A stretch of DNA of 64,000 bases from the NCBI RefSeq assembly GCF_040643635.1, contig NZ_JBEYUS010000008.1, positions 1-64,000 of the forward strand. Direction: 5' to 3'. Within the stretch, counting starts at the first letter, position 1, and each line of letters opens with the position of its first letter. This stretch comes from Saccharopolyspora_C sp040643635. Its GTDB lineage: Bacteria; Actinomycetota; Actinomycetes; Mycobacteriales; Pseudonocardiaceae. The notes below the pieces were generated by a model, which saw only the letters and a list, made by a program, of their open reading frames with translations, made no database searches and was not told the origin of the DNA. Positions 50,113 through 57,109 of this stretch are shown here, piece by piece. A program made the position numbers and the translations under genes.

Positions 50113-50277
50113 ATGAACGAACTCGAGCTGGCCGACCAGTCGGCCGAGCTGCTGCCCCGCCGCGAGGCCACCAGCCTCGTCGACGTCACCACGGTCGTGC
50201 CGGTGAACGTCGGCGTCGCGGTCAGCCTCGGCGGCGACGCCGCGGCGATCGTCGGCCAGTACACGAACGTGGAGTAA
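50113..50277 (+). CDS. Small peptide 3, diverged candidate precursor
   Basis: The 54-residue peptide keeps the leader motif (SAELLPRREA, 10-19) but has a different C-terminal half, VVPVNVGVAVSLGGDAAAIV (28-47), then GQYTNVE. The alternating Val/Ala/Asn pattern is strongly beta-prone and superficially recalls chaplin-like surface peptides, although the Cys and secretion signal of those are absent. GAAGGAG at 50101-50107 sets the ATG at 50113. A T-run terminator follows the gene. Confidence 0.72.
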   Translation: MNELELADQSAELLPRREATSLVDVTTVVPVNVGVAVSLGGDAAAIVGQYTNVE

Positions 50278-50299
50278 AAGCGGATATCGGACGTGCCGG

Positions 50300-50338
50300 C
50301 CGGCCGGGGACGGGGTTTTCCCGTCCCCGGCCGGTTTT
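50300..50338 (+). terminator. Rho-independent terminator/attenuator after peptide 3
   Basis: A 15-bp perfect stem (CCGGCCGGGGACGGG with 50320-50334) has a GTTTT loop and is followed by TTTT. It is the most canonical terminator in the window. It sits immediately before the ribosome binding site of the protease gene, so read-through would set a high peptide-to-protease ratio. Confidence 0.8.
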
Positions 50339-50352
50339 CCTGGAGGGGAACC

Positions 50353-52050
50353 ATGTCAGAAACCACCCAGGTCGGGCCGGGTGCACCCGCCGAGCCCGCC
50401 TCGTCCACCCCGCGGAGCCGACGCCGCTCCGGCTCGCCCGCGACGCCCGCGCCGACCGGCCGCCGGGAGGCGCCACCAGCCGAGCCCGGGGCTCCCGGGT
50501 CCCCGACGGCCGGATCCCCGACATCCGGGGTGCCGACACCCGCAGCCCCGACGTCCGGATCCCGGGCAGGCGCACCCTGGACTCCGGTACCTCGGGCATC
50601 GGCACCCCGGGCTCCCGAACCCCAGGCTCCCGAACCCCGGGCTCCCGAACCGCGGACGCCCGAACCGCAGGCATCCGGACCGCAGACATCCGGACCCCCG
50701 GCACCGGAGCCGCAGGCACCCGAGCCCGCCGAGGTCGACGAGCACGCGGTCCCGCAGCTCGCCGCGGGCGTCTCGCTGTGCGGCCGCTACGAAGGCGCCG
50801 GGTACACCGATCCGCGCTTCCTCATCGCCCGCGCCGACGGGCAGATGGTGCTGGTGTCCGAGCTGCTCTACGAGGTGGCCACGCACATCGACGGCCGGCG
50901 CGACCTCCGGGAGATCGCCGCGCGGGTCAGCGCCGCCGCGGGCCGGGAGATCTCGCCGCTCGGCATCGGCTACCTGGTCGCCGAGAAGCTGCACGCGCTC
51001 GGCGTGGCCGCGCTGGACGAACCGGTGGGGAACGCGCCGCGCGCCGATCCGCTGCTGGCGCTGGCGCTGCGCGGCGTGCTGCTGCCCGCGAAGGTGGTGC
51101 GTCCGCTGGCCGCGGTGCTCGCGCCGCTGTTCCAACCGGTCCTGGTGGTGGCGGTGCTGGCCGGGATGCTCGTGGCGGACGTGGTGCTGGTGGCTTCCGG
51201 CTCGCTGGACCCGGCGTTCCACTCGGCGGTCGGCGATCCGCTGCAGGTGCTGCTCCTGATCGTGCTGCTGATCAGCTCCACGCTGTTCCACGAGACCGGG
51301 CACGCCGCGGCCTGCCACTACGGCGGTGGGCGGCCGGGGGCGATCGGCGTCGGCATCCTGCTGATCTTCCCGGCGTTCTTCACCAACGTCACCGACGCCT
51401 ACCGGCTGACCCGGGCGGGCCGGCTGCGCACCGACCTGGGCGGGCTGTACTTCAACGCGATCTACATCCTGGCGGTGGCCGGGCTGTTCTGGGCGACGCA
51501 CTTCCCGCCGCTGGCGGTGTTCATCGTGCTCAGCCACATGCAGATGCTGCAGCAGCTGCTGCCGCTGATCCGGATGGACGGCTACTACATCCTCGGCGAT
51601 CTGGTGGGCGTGCCGAACCTGTTCGGGCTGGTGCGGCCGATGGTGCGCAAGGCGCTGGGCAAGCAGCAGCCGGGGGAATCCGCCGGGGAGGCGCTGCGCC
51701 CGCGGGTGCGGCTGCTGGTCACCTGCTGGGTGGCGGTGGTGGTGCCGGTGCTGTTCCTCGCGGTGCTGCTGCTGTTCGTGCGGATACCGCGGTACCTGGG
51801 CACGGCGTTGGAGCGCGGGCAGGACTACTGGCTCAGCGGGGCCGCCGGGTTCGCGAACGGTCATCCGCTGGCCGGGGTGCTGGCGGTGCTGTCCATGTTC
51901 GTGCTGCTGCTGCCGTGGCTCGGGGGCATCGCGTTCGCCGTCCGCACCAGCCGCAAGATCGGCGCCTGGTACCGCAAGAAGCACCCGCGGTACGTGCCGC
52001 GGCACCGCGCTCCGACGACCCGCGACCGGCTGGGTTTCCGCCTCTCGTGA
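50353..52050 (+). CDS. Membrane M50-type zinc metalloprotease with PqqD-like domain
   Basis: The 565-residue protein has four parts. Residues 1-128 are disordered and Pro/Ala-rich, with PEPQA/PEPRA five-residue repeats. A PqqD-like small domain (about 135-220: 'ADGQMVLVSELLYEVATHIDGRRDLREIAARVSAAAGREISPLGIGYLVAEKLHALGVA') follows. The membrane core carries HETGH (313-317) and the third ligand in 'RMDGYYILGDLVG' (Asp409), as in YydH-like peptide zinc metalloproteases. The C-terminus has two more membrane segments and a basic tail. PqqD-like folds bind RiPP leader peptides, so it probably captures and cleaves the three upstream peptides. GGAGGGG sets the ATG at 50353. Confidence 0.85.
   Translation: MSETTQVGPGAPAEPASSTPRSRRRSGSPATPAPTGRREAPPAEPGAPGSPTAGSPTSGVPTPAAPTSGSRAGAPWTPVPRASAPRAPEPQAPEPRAPEPRTPEPQASGPQTSGPPAPEPQAPEPAEVDEHAVPQLAAGVSLCGRYEGAGYTDPRFLIARADGQMVLVSELLYEVATHIDGRRDLREIAARVSAAAGREISPLGIGYLVAEKLHALGVAALDEPVGNAPRADPLLALALRGVLLPAKVVRPLAAVLAPLFQPVLVVAVLAGMLVADVVLVASGSLDPAFHSAVGDPLQVLLLIVLLISSTLFHETGHAAACHYGGGRPGAIGVGILLIFPAFFTNVTDAYRLTRAGRLRTDLGGLYFNAIYILAVAGLFWATHFPPLAVFIVLSHMQMLQQLLPLIRMDGYYILGDLVGVPNLFGLVRPMVRKALGKQQPGESAGEALRPRVRLLVTCWVAVVVPVLFLAVLLLFVRIPRYLGTALERGQDYWLSGAAGFANGHPLAGVLAVLSMFVLLLPWLGGIAFAVRTSRKIGAWYRKKHPRYVPRHRAPTTRDRLGFRLS
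50590..50725 (+). repeat. 15-bp-period repeat in protease N-terminus
   Basis: Variants of GCTCCCGAACCCCAG/CGG repeat about every 15 bp and encode APEPQ/APEPR pentapeptides near residues 86-125 of the protease. Confidence 0.6.
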
Positions 52051-52090
52051 GCGCCGCGGACCTCACCCCGGGTAATCGTGTAACGGCGCG

Positions 52091-52120
52091 CCGTCACCGC
52101 CACGACGCCACCGGTGACGG
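52091..52120. promoter_or_regulatory. Inverted GTGACGG pair upstream of BTAD regulator
   Basis: CCGTCACCG (52091-52099) and CGGTGACGG (52112-52120) form a 9-bp inverted repeat and contain the same GTGACGG heptamer seen before peptide gene 1. It could be an autoregulatory site or a terminator of the protease gene. Confidence 0.45.
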
Positions 52121-52166
52121 GTCATGCCTGCGTGTGGCCCGTCTTGGCCGGAACAAGGGGGGAACC

Positions 52167-52928
52167 ATGAGCGAGGGACCTGCGCGCCCGATCCCGCTCC
52201 CGAGACCGCAAGCCGCACCGCGGCTGCAGCTGACCTTGCTGGGCGGGTGGTCGCTGCGGTGCGACGGTGCGGGAGTGGCCGTATCCAGCAACGGGCAGCG
52301 CCTGCTGGCCCTGCTGGCGCTGCGCGGGCGGACGCAGCGCGACCTCGTGGCGGGCACGCTGTGGCCGGGCAACGACGACCAGAGCGCGCTGGCGAACCTG
52401 CGGACCACGCTGTGGCGGGTGCGCAGGCGGGTGCAGGGGGCGATCGTCGGCGGCGGCCCCGAGATCGGGCTGGGCGAGCAGGTCTCGGTGGACGTGCACG
52501 AGCTGACGTCCACGGGGGAGCGGCTGCTGCGGCAGGAACCGGTGGCCGACTGGGCGGCGATCGGGCACACCCTCGCCCGGCAGGACCAGCTGCTGCCCGG
52601 CTGGTACGAGGACTGGGTGCTGGCCGAGCGGGAGCGCCTGCAGCAGCTGCAGGTGCACGCGCTGGAGATCGCCGCGGAACGGCTGGTGCAGTCGAGCCAG
52701 CTGGCGACCGCGCTGGAGGTGGCGCAGGCCGCGACCGTCGTCGAACCGTTCCGCGAGACCGCGCACTGCGCGGTGGTCGAGGTGCTGCTCAAGCAGTCGA
52801 ACCCGGCGCAGGCGCTGCGCCACTACCGGCGGTACGAGCAGCTGCTGGACCGGGAGCTGGGCATCGAGCCGTCGCGGCGGCTGCGGGAGCTGGTGCGCCC
52901 GGTGCTCGGCGACCACGTGCGGGCCTGA
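52167..52928 (+). CDS. BTAD-domain (SARP-like) transcriptional regulator
   Basis: The 253-residue regulator has a winged-helix DNA-binding domain (about 18-100: 'LTLLGGWSLRCDGAGVAVSSNGQRLLALLALRGRTQRDLVAGTLWPGNDDQSALANLRTTLWRVRR'). The bacterial transcriptional activation domain follows (about 108-250: 'LLPGWYEDWVLAERERLQQLQVHALEIAAERL', 'ALRHYRRYEQLLDRELGIEPSRRLREL'). SARPs activate secondary-metabolite clusters. Position at the end of the peptide/protease set and the GTGACGG repeats upstream of both make it the likely activator of this cluster. GGGGGG precedes the ATG at 52167. Confidence 0.9.
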   Translation: MSEGPARPIPLPRPQAAPRLQLTLLGGWSLRCDGAGVAVSSNGQRLLALLALRGRTQRDLVAGTLWPGNDDQSALANLRTTLWRVRRRVQGAIVGGGPEIGLGEQVSVDVHELTSTGERLLRQEPVADWAAIGHTLARQDQLLPGWYEDWVLAERERLQQLQVHALEIAAERLVQSSQLATALEVAQAATVVEPFRETAHCAVVEVLLKQSNPAQALRHYRRYEQLLDRELGIEPSRRLRELVRPVLGDHVRA

Positions 52929-53046
52929 CGGGGGAACCCGGGCACCCGTGCGGTGTCCGCGGGCGACGGGCTCCGCTGGGGATGGAGCTCGCCGCCCGGC
53001 GCGCCGGCCGCGCCCCGGTACTGCCCCACCGGGACGCGGCCGGTGA

Positions 53047-53080
53047 CCGGGGTGGGGTGCGGCGGCGCGCCCCACCCCGG
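53047..53080. terminator. Bidirectional terminator between BTAD gene and ptsI
   Basis: CCGGGGTGGGG pairs perfectly with CCCCACCCCGG (53070-53080) around a 12-base loop, between convergent genes. Confidence 0.7.
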
Positions 53081-53096
53081 CGATGCCGTTCCGGGG

Positions 53097-54734
53097 CTAT
53101 TGCAGGGTGGCGAACGCGGCTTCGCGGGCGCGCGCGGCGTTCGGCGCGTTCTTCGCCTCCTCGGCGGCCTTCTGGTACGCGACCAGCGGGTGCGCGGCGA
53201 GCGCGGCACCGACGGCGGGCACCGCGGCGGCGCCCATCGACAGGCTGCTGACGCCGAGCCCGGCGAGCACGCCCGCCAGCAGCGGGTCGGACGCGGCCTC
53301 GCCGCAGACGCCGACGGGCTTGCCGAGCCGGTGCCCGGCCTGCCCGATCAGCGCGACCAGCCGCAGCAGCGCGGGCTGCCACGGGTCGTTCAGCCCGGCG
53401 AGCGCGCCGGACATCCGGTCGGCGGCGAACACGTACTGCGCGAGGTCGTTGGTGCCGACGCTGACGAAGTCGACGGCGTCGAGCACTTCGTCCGCGGTGA
53501 GCGCGGCGGCCGGGACCTCGATCATCACCCCGGCCCGGCCGAGGCCCGCGGCCCGCACCCGGTCGGCGAACCAGGCCGCTTCGTCGGCGGTGGCGACCAT
53601 CGGCGCCATCACGGAGACCTTCGCGCCGGAGTCCTGCTCGGCACCGGCGATGGCCTCCAGCTGCCGGTCCAGCACGCCGGGCCGCTCGAAGCAGACCCGC
53701 ACCCCGCGCACGCCCAGCGCCGGGTTCGGCTCGGCGCCCATGTCCAGGAAGGACAGCGGCTTGTCCGCGCCCGCGTCGAGGGTCCGCACCACGACGGGCC
53801 TGCCCTCGAACGGGGAGAGCACGTCGGCGTAGGCGGCGCGCTGGGTGCGCACGTCGGGTTCCTCGTCCGCGCCGAGGTAGCAGAACTCGGTGCGGAACAG
53901 GCCCACGCCCTGCGCCCCGGCGTCCACCGCGAGCCGCGCGTCGGCGGCCGAACCGACGTTGGCGACGACGGACACGGCGTGCCCGTCGGCCGTGCCGCCG
54001 GTGCCGTTCCAGTCGACGCCCTGCCCGCGCTCGGCGGCCTGGGTGCGCACCGTTTCACCGGAGGTTTCGACGCTGCCGGTGTCGCCGTCCACGAGCACGC
54101 CGACGACGGGCGCCGCGGCGAGGATGCCGCGGGCCGCCACGACGGCGGGGATGCCCAGCGCGCGGGCCAGGATCGCGGTGTGGCTGGTCGGCCCGCCTTC
54201 CTCGGTGACCAGCGCGAGCACCAGCCGCGGGTCGAGGTCGGCGGTGTCGGCGGGTGCGAGGTCGCGGGCGAGCAGCACGCTCGGCCGGTCCAGGTCGGGC
54301 ACGCCGGGCGGGGTGGCGCCGAGCAGCTCGGCGATGACGCGGTCCCGCACGTCGTGGATGTCCCGGACGCGTTCAGCGAGGTAGCCGCCCGCGTTGCGCA
54401 GCGCGTCGGCGAAGCCGTTGGCGGCTTCGTGCACGGCGCGCGGCGCGGGGAGCGCGTTGTTGGTGACGAGTTGTTCGGCCTGCGACAGCAGCGCCGGGTC
54501 CAGCGCCATGGCGGCGGTGGTCTCCAGCACGGCCTTGGCTTCGCCACCGACGACTCCGGCGCGCTCGAAGAGCCGGTTCGCGACGGCTTCGGCGGCCGGG
54601 CGGATCCGGCGCGCTTCGGCCGCGGCGTCGGCGGGTGCCGGGGTCGCGGCCGGTTCGGGGAGGGCTTCGGCGACCCTGGCGACCGGGCCGGATGCTCGGC
54701 CGGAGCTGACTCCGACACCAGTGAACAGCGACAT
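53097..54734 (-). CDS. ptsI: PTS enzyme I
   Basis: The 545-residue enzyme passes phosphate from phosphoenolpyruvate to HPr, driving sugar uptake by the phosphotransferase system. The phospho-His is in 'GGPTSHTAILARALGIPAVV'. The PEP-binding barrel has 'VGLFRTEFCYL', 'VVVRTLDAGADKPLSF' and 'SVGTNDLAQYVFAADR', with the late Cys in 'GVCGEAASDPLL'. No ptsH or crr lies nearby. The ATG follows a TATGGT -10 box by seven bases (leaderless). A DasR-type palindrome covers the -10 box and start codon, so GlcNAc-responsive control is likely, as known in Streptomyces. Confidence 0.93.
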   Translation of the reverse strand: MSLFTGVGVSSGRASGPVARVAEALPEPAATPAPADAAAEARRIRPAAEAVANRLFERAGVVGGEAKAVLETTAAMALDPALLSQAEQLVTNNALPAPRAVHEAANGFADALRNAGGYLAERVRDIHDVRDRVIAELLGATPPGVPDLDRPSVLLARDLAPADTADLDPRLVLALVTEEGGPTSHTAILARALGIPAVVAARGILAAAPVVGVLVDGDTGSVETSGETVRTQAAERGQGVDWNGTGGTADGHAVSVVANVGSAADARLAVDAGAQGVGLFRTEFCYLGADEEPDVRTQRAAYADVLSPFEGRPVVVRTLDAGADKPLSFLDMGAEPNPALGVRGVRVCFERPGVLDRQLEAIAGAEQDSGAKVSVMAPMVATADEAAWFADRVRAAGLGRAGVMIEVPAAALTADEVLDAVDFVSVGTNDLAQYVFAADRMSGALAGLNDPWQPALLRLVALIGQAGHRLGKPVGVCGEAASDPLLAGVLAGLGVSSLSMGAAAVPAVGAALAAHPLVAYQKAAEEAKNAPNAARAREAAFATLQ

Positions 54735-54747
54735 GGTCTAGACCATA
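54733..54747 (-). promoter_or_regulatory. DasR-type operator (dre) overlapping ptsI promoter and start
   Basis: ATGGTCTAGACCAT is a perfect 14-bp palindrome containing TGGTCTAGACCA, the core of the published DasR-responsive element. The -10 box TATGGT (54747..54742) and the ATG (54734) both fall within or touch it, so DasR binding would block this leaderless promoter. Confidence 0.75.
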
Positions 54748-54945
54748 CCCTTCTCTTGCGGCCTCTCCTCGATCGTAGGCAGGGCTCATCCGATCGGCCT
54801 GGAAATGCCCCGCTGGAACGGGCACGCCAGGTGAATTCGCGCCCCGATACGTACCCGTACGGAGCAGCGATTCAGCTGACCGATGAGTAACCGATGAGTA
54901 GCCATACGGATTACGCCGGACCCCTTCGGCCGACAGAGTGTGCTC

Positions 54946-55776
54946 ATGGCAACACAGCGCACAGCACGCACGATCGCAGGCCCCGTTTCCGACCTCGCCG
55001 AGCACACCGATCCGAGCAACCGGATCACCGCGCTGCTCGCCGAACCCGGGACCGAATTCGGCGTGCTCGGGGAGCAGCTTCGCGGTCCGGCCGCGCAGCG
55101 CGCAACGTCATCTGGGGAAACCACGACGAACACCGAAGGTGAAACCGTGAGCACTGGGGAACGCACCACACCGACCGGCGGCGTCCTCGCCGCGCCACCC
55201 GACCGACCGTCACCCATCGGCAGCAGACGGGCCCGACCGGCCGCGCCCGACCGGATTCCGCTCCTCGCGGCGATCCGCACCGGCGGCGCACCGATCCCCG
55301 GCGAGCCCGTCGACACCAGCTTCGCCGAACCCACGCAGACCCCGGCCGCGCACGCGGCCGGGGCTGCCCCGTCTTCGGGGGAGGTGCGCGACGACGCGGA
55401 CCCCGACCGCGGCGCGCACCGTTCCGCTCGCGGACCGGCTTCCGCTCGCGAATCCGGGTCGGCCGGCGAGGCGGGTCCCTCCGACGGCTCCGGTGTTCCC
55501 GGCGGTTCCAGCCGCATCGTCGTCGAGCCCGACGCGGCGCGGGGAGGCGCCGGCGTTGCCGCGCTGATCGGGGTCGGCCTCGCCGTGCTCGCCGCGATCG
55601 CGCCCGCCGGGCCACTGCCCGTTGCCGCTGCCCCCGAGCTCGTCGCCGCGCTGGTGGTCGCGGCGCTGGTGGTCGCGCTGCGCCGGGTCGAGGACGGCAG
55701 GCAGGACTTCGGGACCGGGCTGGCGCCGTCGCCCCGTTCCGCGTGGCCGGTGGGGGAGCGAGCCGCGGCGGCGTGA
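54946..55776 (+). CDS. Uncharacterised protein with C-terminal membrane hairpin
   Basis: The 276-residue protein has a mostly disordered, Pro/Ala/Ser/Asp-rich chain and two adjacent hydrophobic segments near the C-terminus ('GVAALIGVGLAVLAAIAPAGPLPVAAAPELVAALVVAALVVALRR'), followed by a short cytoplasmic tail. I recognise no family. ATG 54946 is preceded by no clear ribosome binding site; a GTG at 55147 is another possible start and would keep the membrane part. The stop codon lies in the first arm of a large inverted repeat. The opposite strand is also open, but its composition is not protein-like. Confidence 0.5.
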   Translation: MATQRTARTIAGPVSDLAEHTDPSNRITALLAEPGTEFGVLGEQLRGPAAQRATSSGETTTNTEGETVSTGERTTPTGGVLAAPPDRPSPIGSRRARPAAPDRIPLLAAIRTGGAPIPGEPVDTSFAEPTQTPAAHAAGAAPSSGEVRDDADPDRGAHRSARGPASARESGSAGEAGPSDGSGVPGGSSRIVVEPDAARGGAGVAALIGVGLAVLAAIAPAGPLPVAAAPELVAALVVAALVVALRRVEDGRQDFGTGLAPSPRSAWPVGERAAAA

Positions 55777-55839
55777 CCGCGGTGCGGACACGGCGACATG
55801 TCAGCGTGCCGACATGTCGCCGTGTCGACACTGCGGTCA
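55774..55839. repeat. Large inverted repeat with 16-bp perfect arms
   Basis: GACACGGCGACATGTC (55787-55802) and its exact complement (55811-55826) flank an 8-base loop. Outside them TGACCGC (55774-55780) pairs with GCGGTCA (55833-55839). The total hairpin spans 66 bases and begins at the stop codon of the upstream gene. It may be a terminator or cruciform. Confidence 0.8.
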
Positions 55840-55980
55840 CCACACCGCCACGGCGACGCGGCTCCGCCGCGAGAGGGCGGCTCGACGGGAAGCGCGATCG
55901 GGAGCAGGGCCGGGCGCGGGGCCGGAAGCGGAGTCGAATCGAAGTCGAGCCGACCCGAAGCGAGCTCCGGTCAGGCGGTT

Positions 55981-56070
55981 GCCCGATCAGGCAGTGCCCG
56001 ATCAGGCAGTGCCCGATCAGGCAGTGCCCGATCAGGCAGTGCCCGATCAGGCAGTGCCCGATCAGGCAGT
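55981..56070. repeat. 15-bp tandem repeat, six perfect copies
   Basis: The unit GCCCGATCAGGCAGT is repeated six times without mismatch, with degenerate copies on each side (from about 55970 and to about 56085). Perfect identity suggests recent or ongoing expansion and contraction. Confidence 0.9.
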
Positions 56071-56386
56071 GCCCGATAGGCGATCTCCGCTGAGCAGAGC
56101 CCGGCGAGCGGTGCCCGCCGGGCAGGGTCCGACGGACAGCGCCCGGTGAGCCGGTTCAGCGGCGCAGGTTCAGCGGCGCAGGGGTCGATCGACGCGGCGT
56201 ACCGCTCGGAGCGGCGCCGAACCGGGACCGGACCGAGCAGGAGACGTGTCGAGCAGTCGCCGAATCGACTATCAACGAATCGAGACGGAGACATGTCGAC
56301 AAATCGGCAACGCGACCCGTGATGGCCCACGACGACCCGGATCTCGTCCACCGCCCGGCATTCGGCGCAACTCGAACCACCGAACA

Positions 56387-56400
56387 TGGGAGCGCTCCCA
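56387..56400. promoter_or_regulatory. CebR/CelR-type operator, orphan
   Basis: TGGGAGCGCTCCCA is the exact 14-bp palindrome known as the binding site of the LacI-family cellobiose regulators CebR (Streptomyces) and CelR (Thermobifida). No cellulase, beta-glucosidase or sugar transporter gene lies next to it in this window. Confidence 0.7.
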
Positions 56401-56596
56401 CCCTTTCGGGGGTAGTTCTCGACCAAGTGGCATCCGCGCGGCGCAGCCACGCGTCAGACTGGGTGAGTTGCTGCTCGCCGGTATCGCGCCACCGGCGATC
56501 ACAACCCCCAGGAGCCGGCCGTGACGCCCCCCGTGCGGCCGGCCCTGGTCCACTTCCCCGGCCCGCGCCGCGCCCCGCGCCGGGAGGCTCTCCCGG

Positions 56597-56920
56597 TCAG
56601 CGGTCCCGCTTGATCCCCAGCGCGTTCAGGGCGCCCGCGACGGGCCCGGGCTTCTGCTCCGGCAGCAGTTCGGGGGCGTGCTCGCGCACCGCGCCGAGCA
56701 CCTGCGACGCCGACGGGTTCACCGCCGTCCAGTCGCCCAGCACGACCGTCGGCACGGTCTCGTTGCCGTCGGCGATCGACCGGACCACCTCGGCCGCGCC
56801 CTGCTCCTGCCAGATGTCGACGTCCCGGTACTCCAGGCCTTCGCGCCGCAGTCCGGCCCGCAGCGACGTGCAGAACGGGCAACCCGGCCGGGTGTAGACG
56901 ATCAGCTCCGCGGCGCCCAT
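56597..56920 (-). CDS. Glutaredoxin/mycoredoxin-like protein
   Basis: The 107-residue thioredoxin-fold protein has a CPFC redox motif in 'VYTRPGCPFCTSLRAGLRREGLEYRDVDIW'. A cis-Pro loop in 'NETVPTVVLGDWTAVNPSASQVLGAV' matches the glutaredoxin-like family of actinobacteria, which reduces mycothiol mixed disulfides or other disulfides. It has a short C-terminal helix (ALNALGIKRDR). GGGAGGTG about 10 bases upstream sets the ATG at 56920 over a longer reading. Confidence 0.85.
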   Translation of the reverse strand: MGAAELIVYTRPGCPFCTSLRAGLRREGLEYRDVDIWQEQGAAEVVRSIADGNETVPTVVLGDWTAVNPSASQVLGAVREHAPELLPEQKPGPVAGALNALGIKRDR

Positions 56921-57109
56921 CGGCCGCACCTCCCTGCTCCGGTGATCCACTGGCCTTCGATCCGAGAACGCCACCGCCGCTCGGCTTATTCCTGATCACC
57001 GAAACGGGCGGTCCGCCGGTCCGGCCGGTACGACCCGTTACGGTGCCCGGGACATCCCCGATCCGCGCCGCAGCGCAGCACCGGCGGCAGCACTCGATGG
57101 AGCCACCGC

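Larger units (their letters stand above)
55777..56596. other. 820-bp gene-free, repeat-rich island
   Basis: I see no gene I can support. It holds the large inverted repeat, a 15-bp tandem array (55981-56070), a third GACATGTC octamer (56290-56297) and a perfect CebR/CelR-type 14-mer (56387-56400). A minus-strand frame starting at 56387 begins MFGGSSCAECRAVDEIRVVV but then dissolves into repeat-coded sequence; it is too weak to call. Confidence 0.6.

Noticed and set aside
49569..50277. Daptide, lanthipeptide or lasso peptide cluster
   Set aside because: None of the diagnostic modification enzymes (aminotransferase/methyltransferase set, LanB/LanM, lasso cyclase) is adjacent, and the peptides lack the matching core motifs.
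54786..55799. Minus-strand 337-codon frame opposite the uncharacterised gene at 54946
   Set aside because: Low-complexity Ser/Ala/Pro/Arg composition and no start signal. The plus-strand frame has plausible membrane segments and is preferred.
55981..56070. CRISPR array
   Set aside because: The units are 15 bp, directly abutting and without unique spacers, so this is a simple tandem repeat.
55971..56450. 159-codon minus-strand protein across the tandem repeat
   Set aside because: Most of its length is repeat-coded (RALPD units) or lacks codon bias. Only the first residues after 56387 look protein-like, which is reported as a weak finding.
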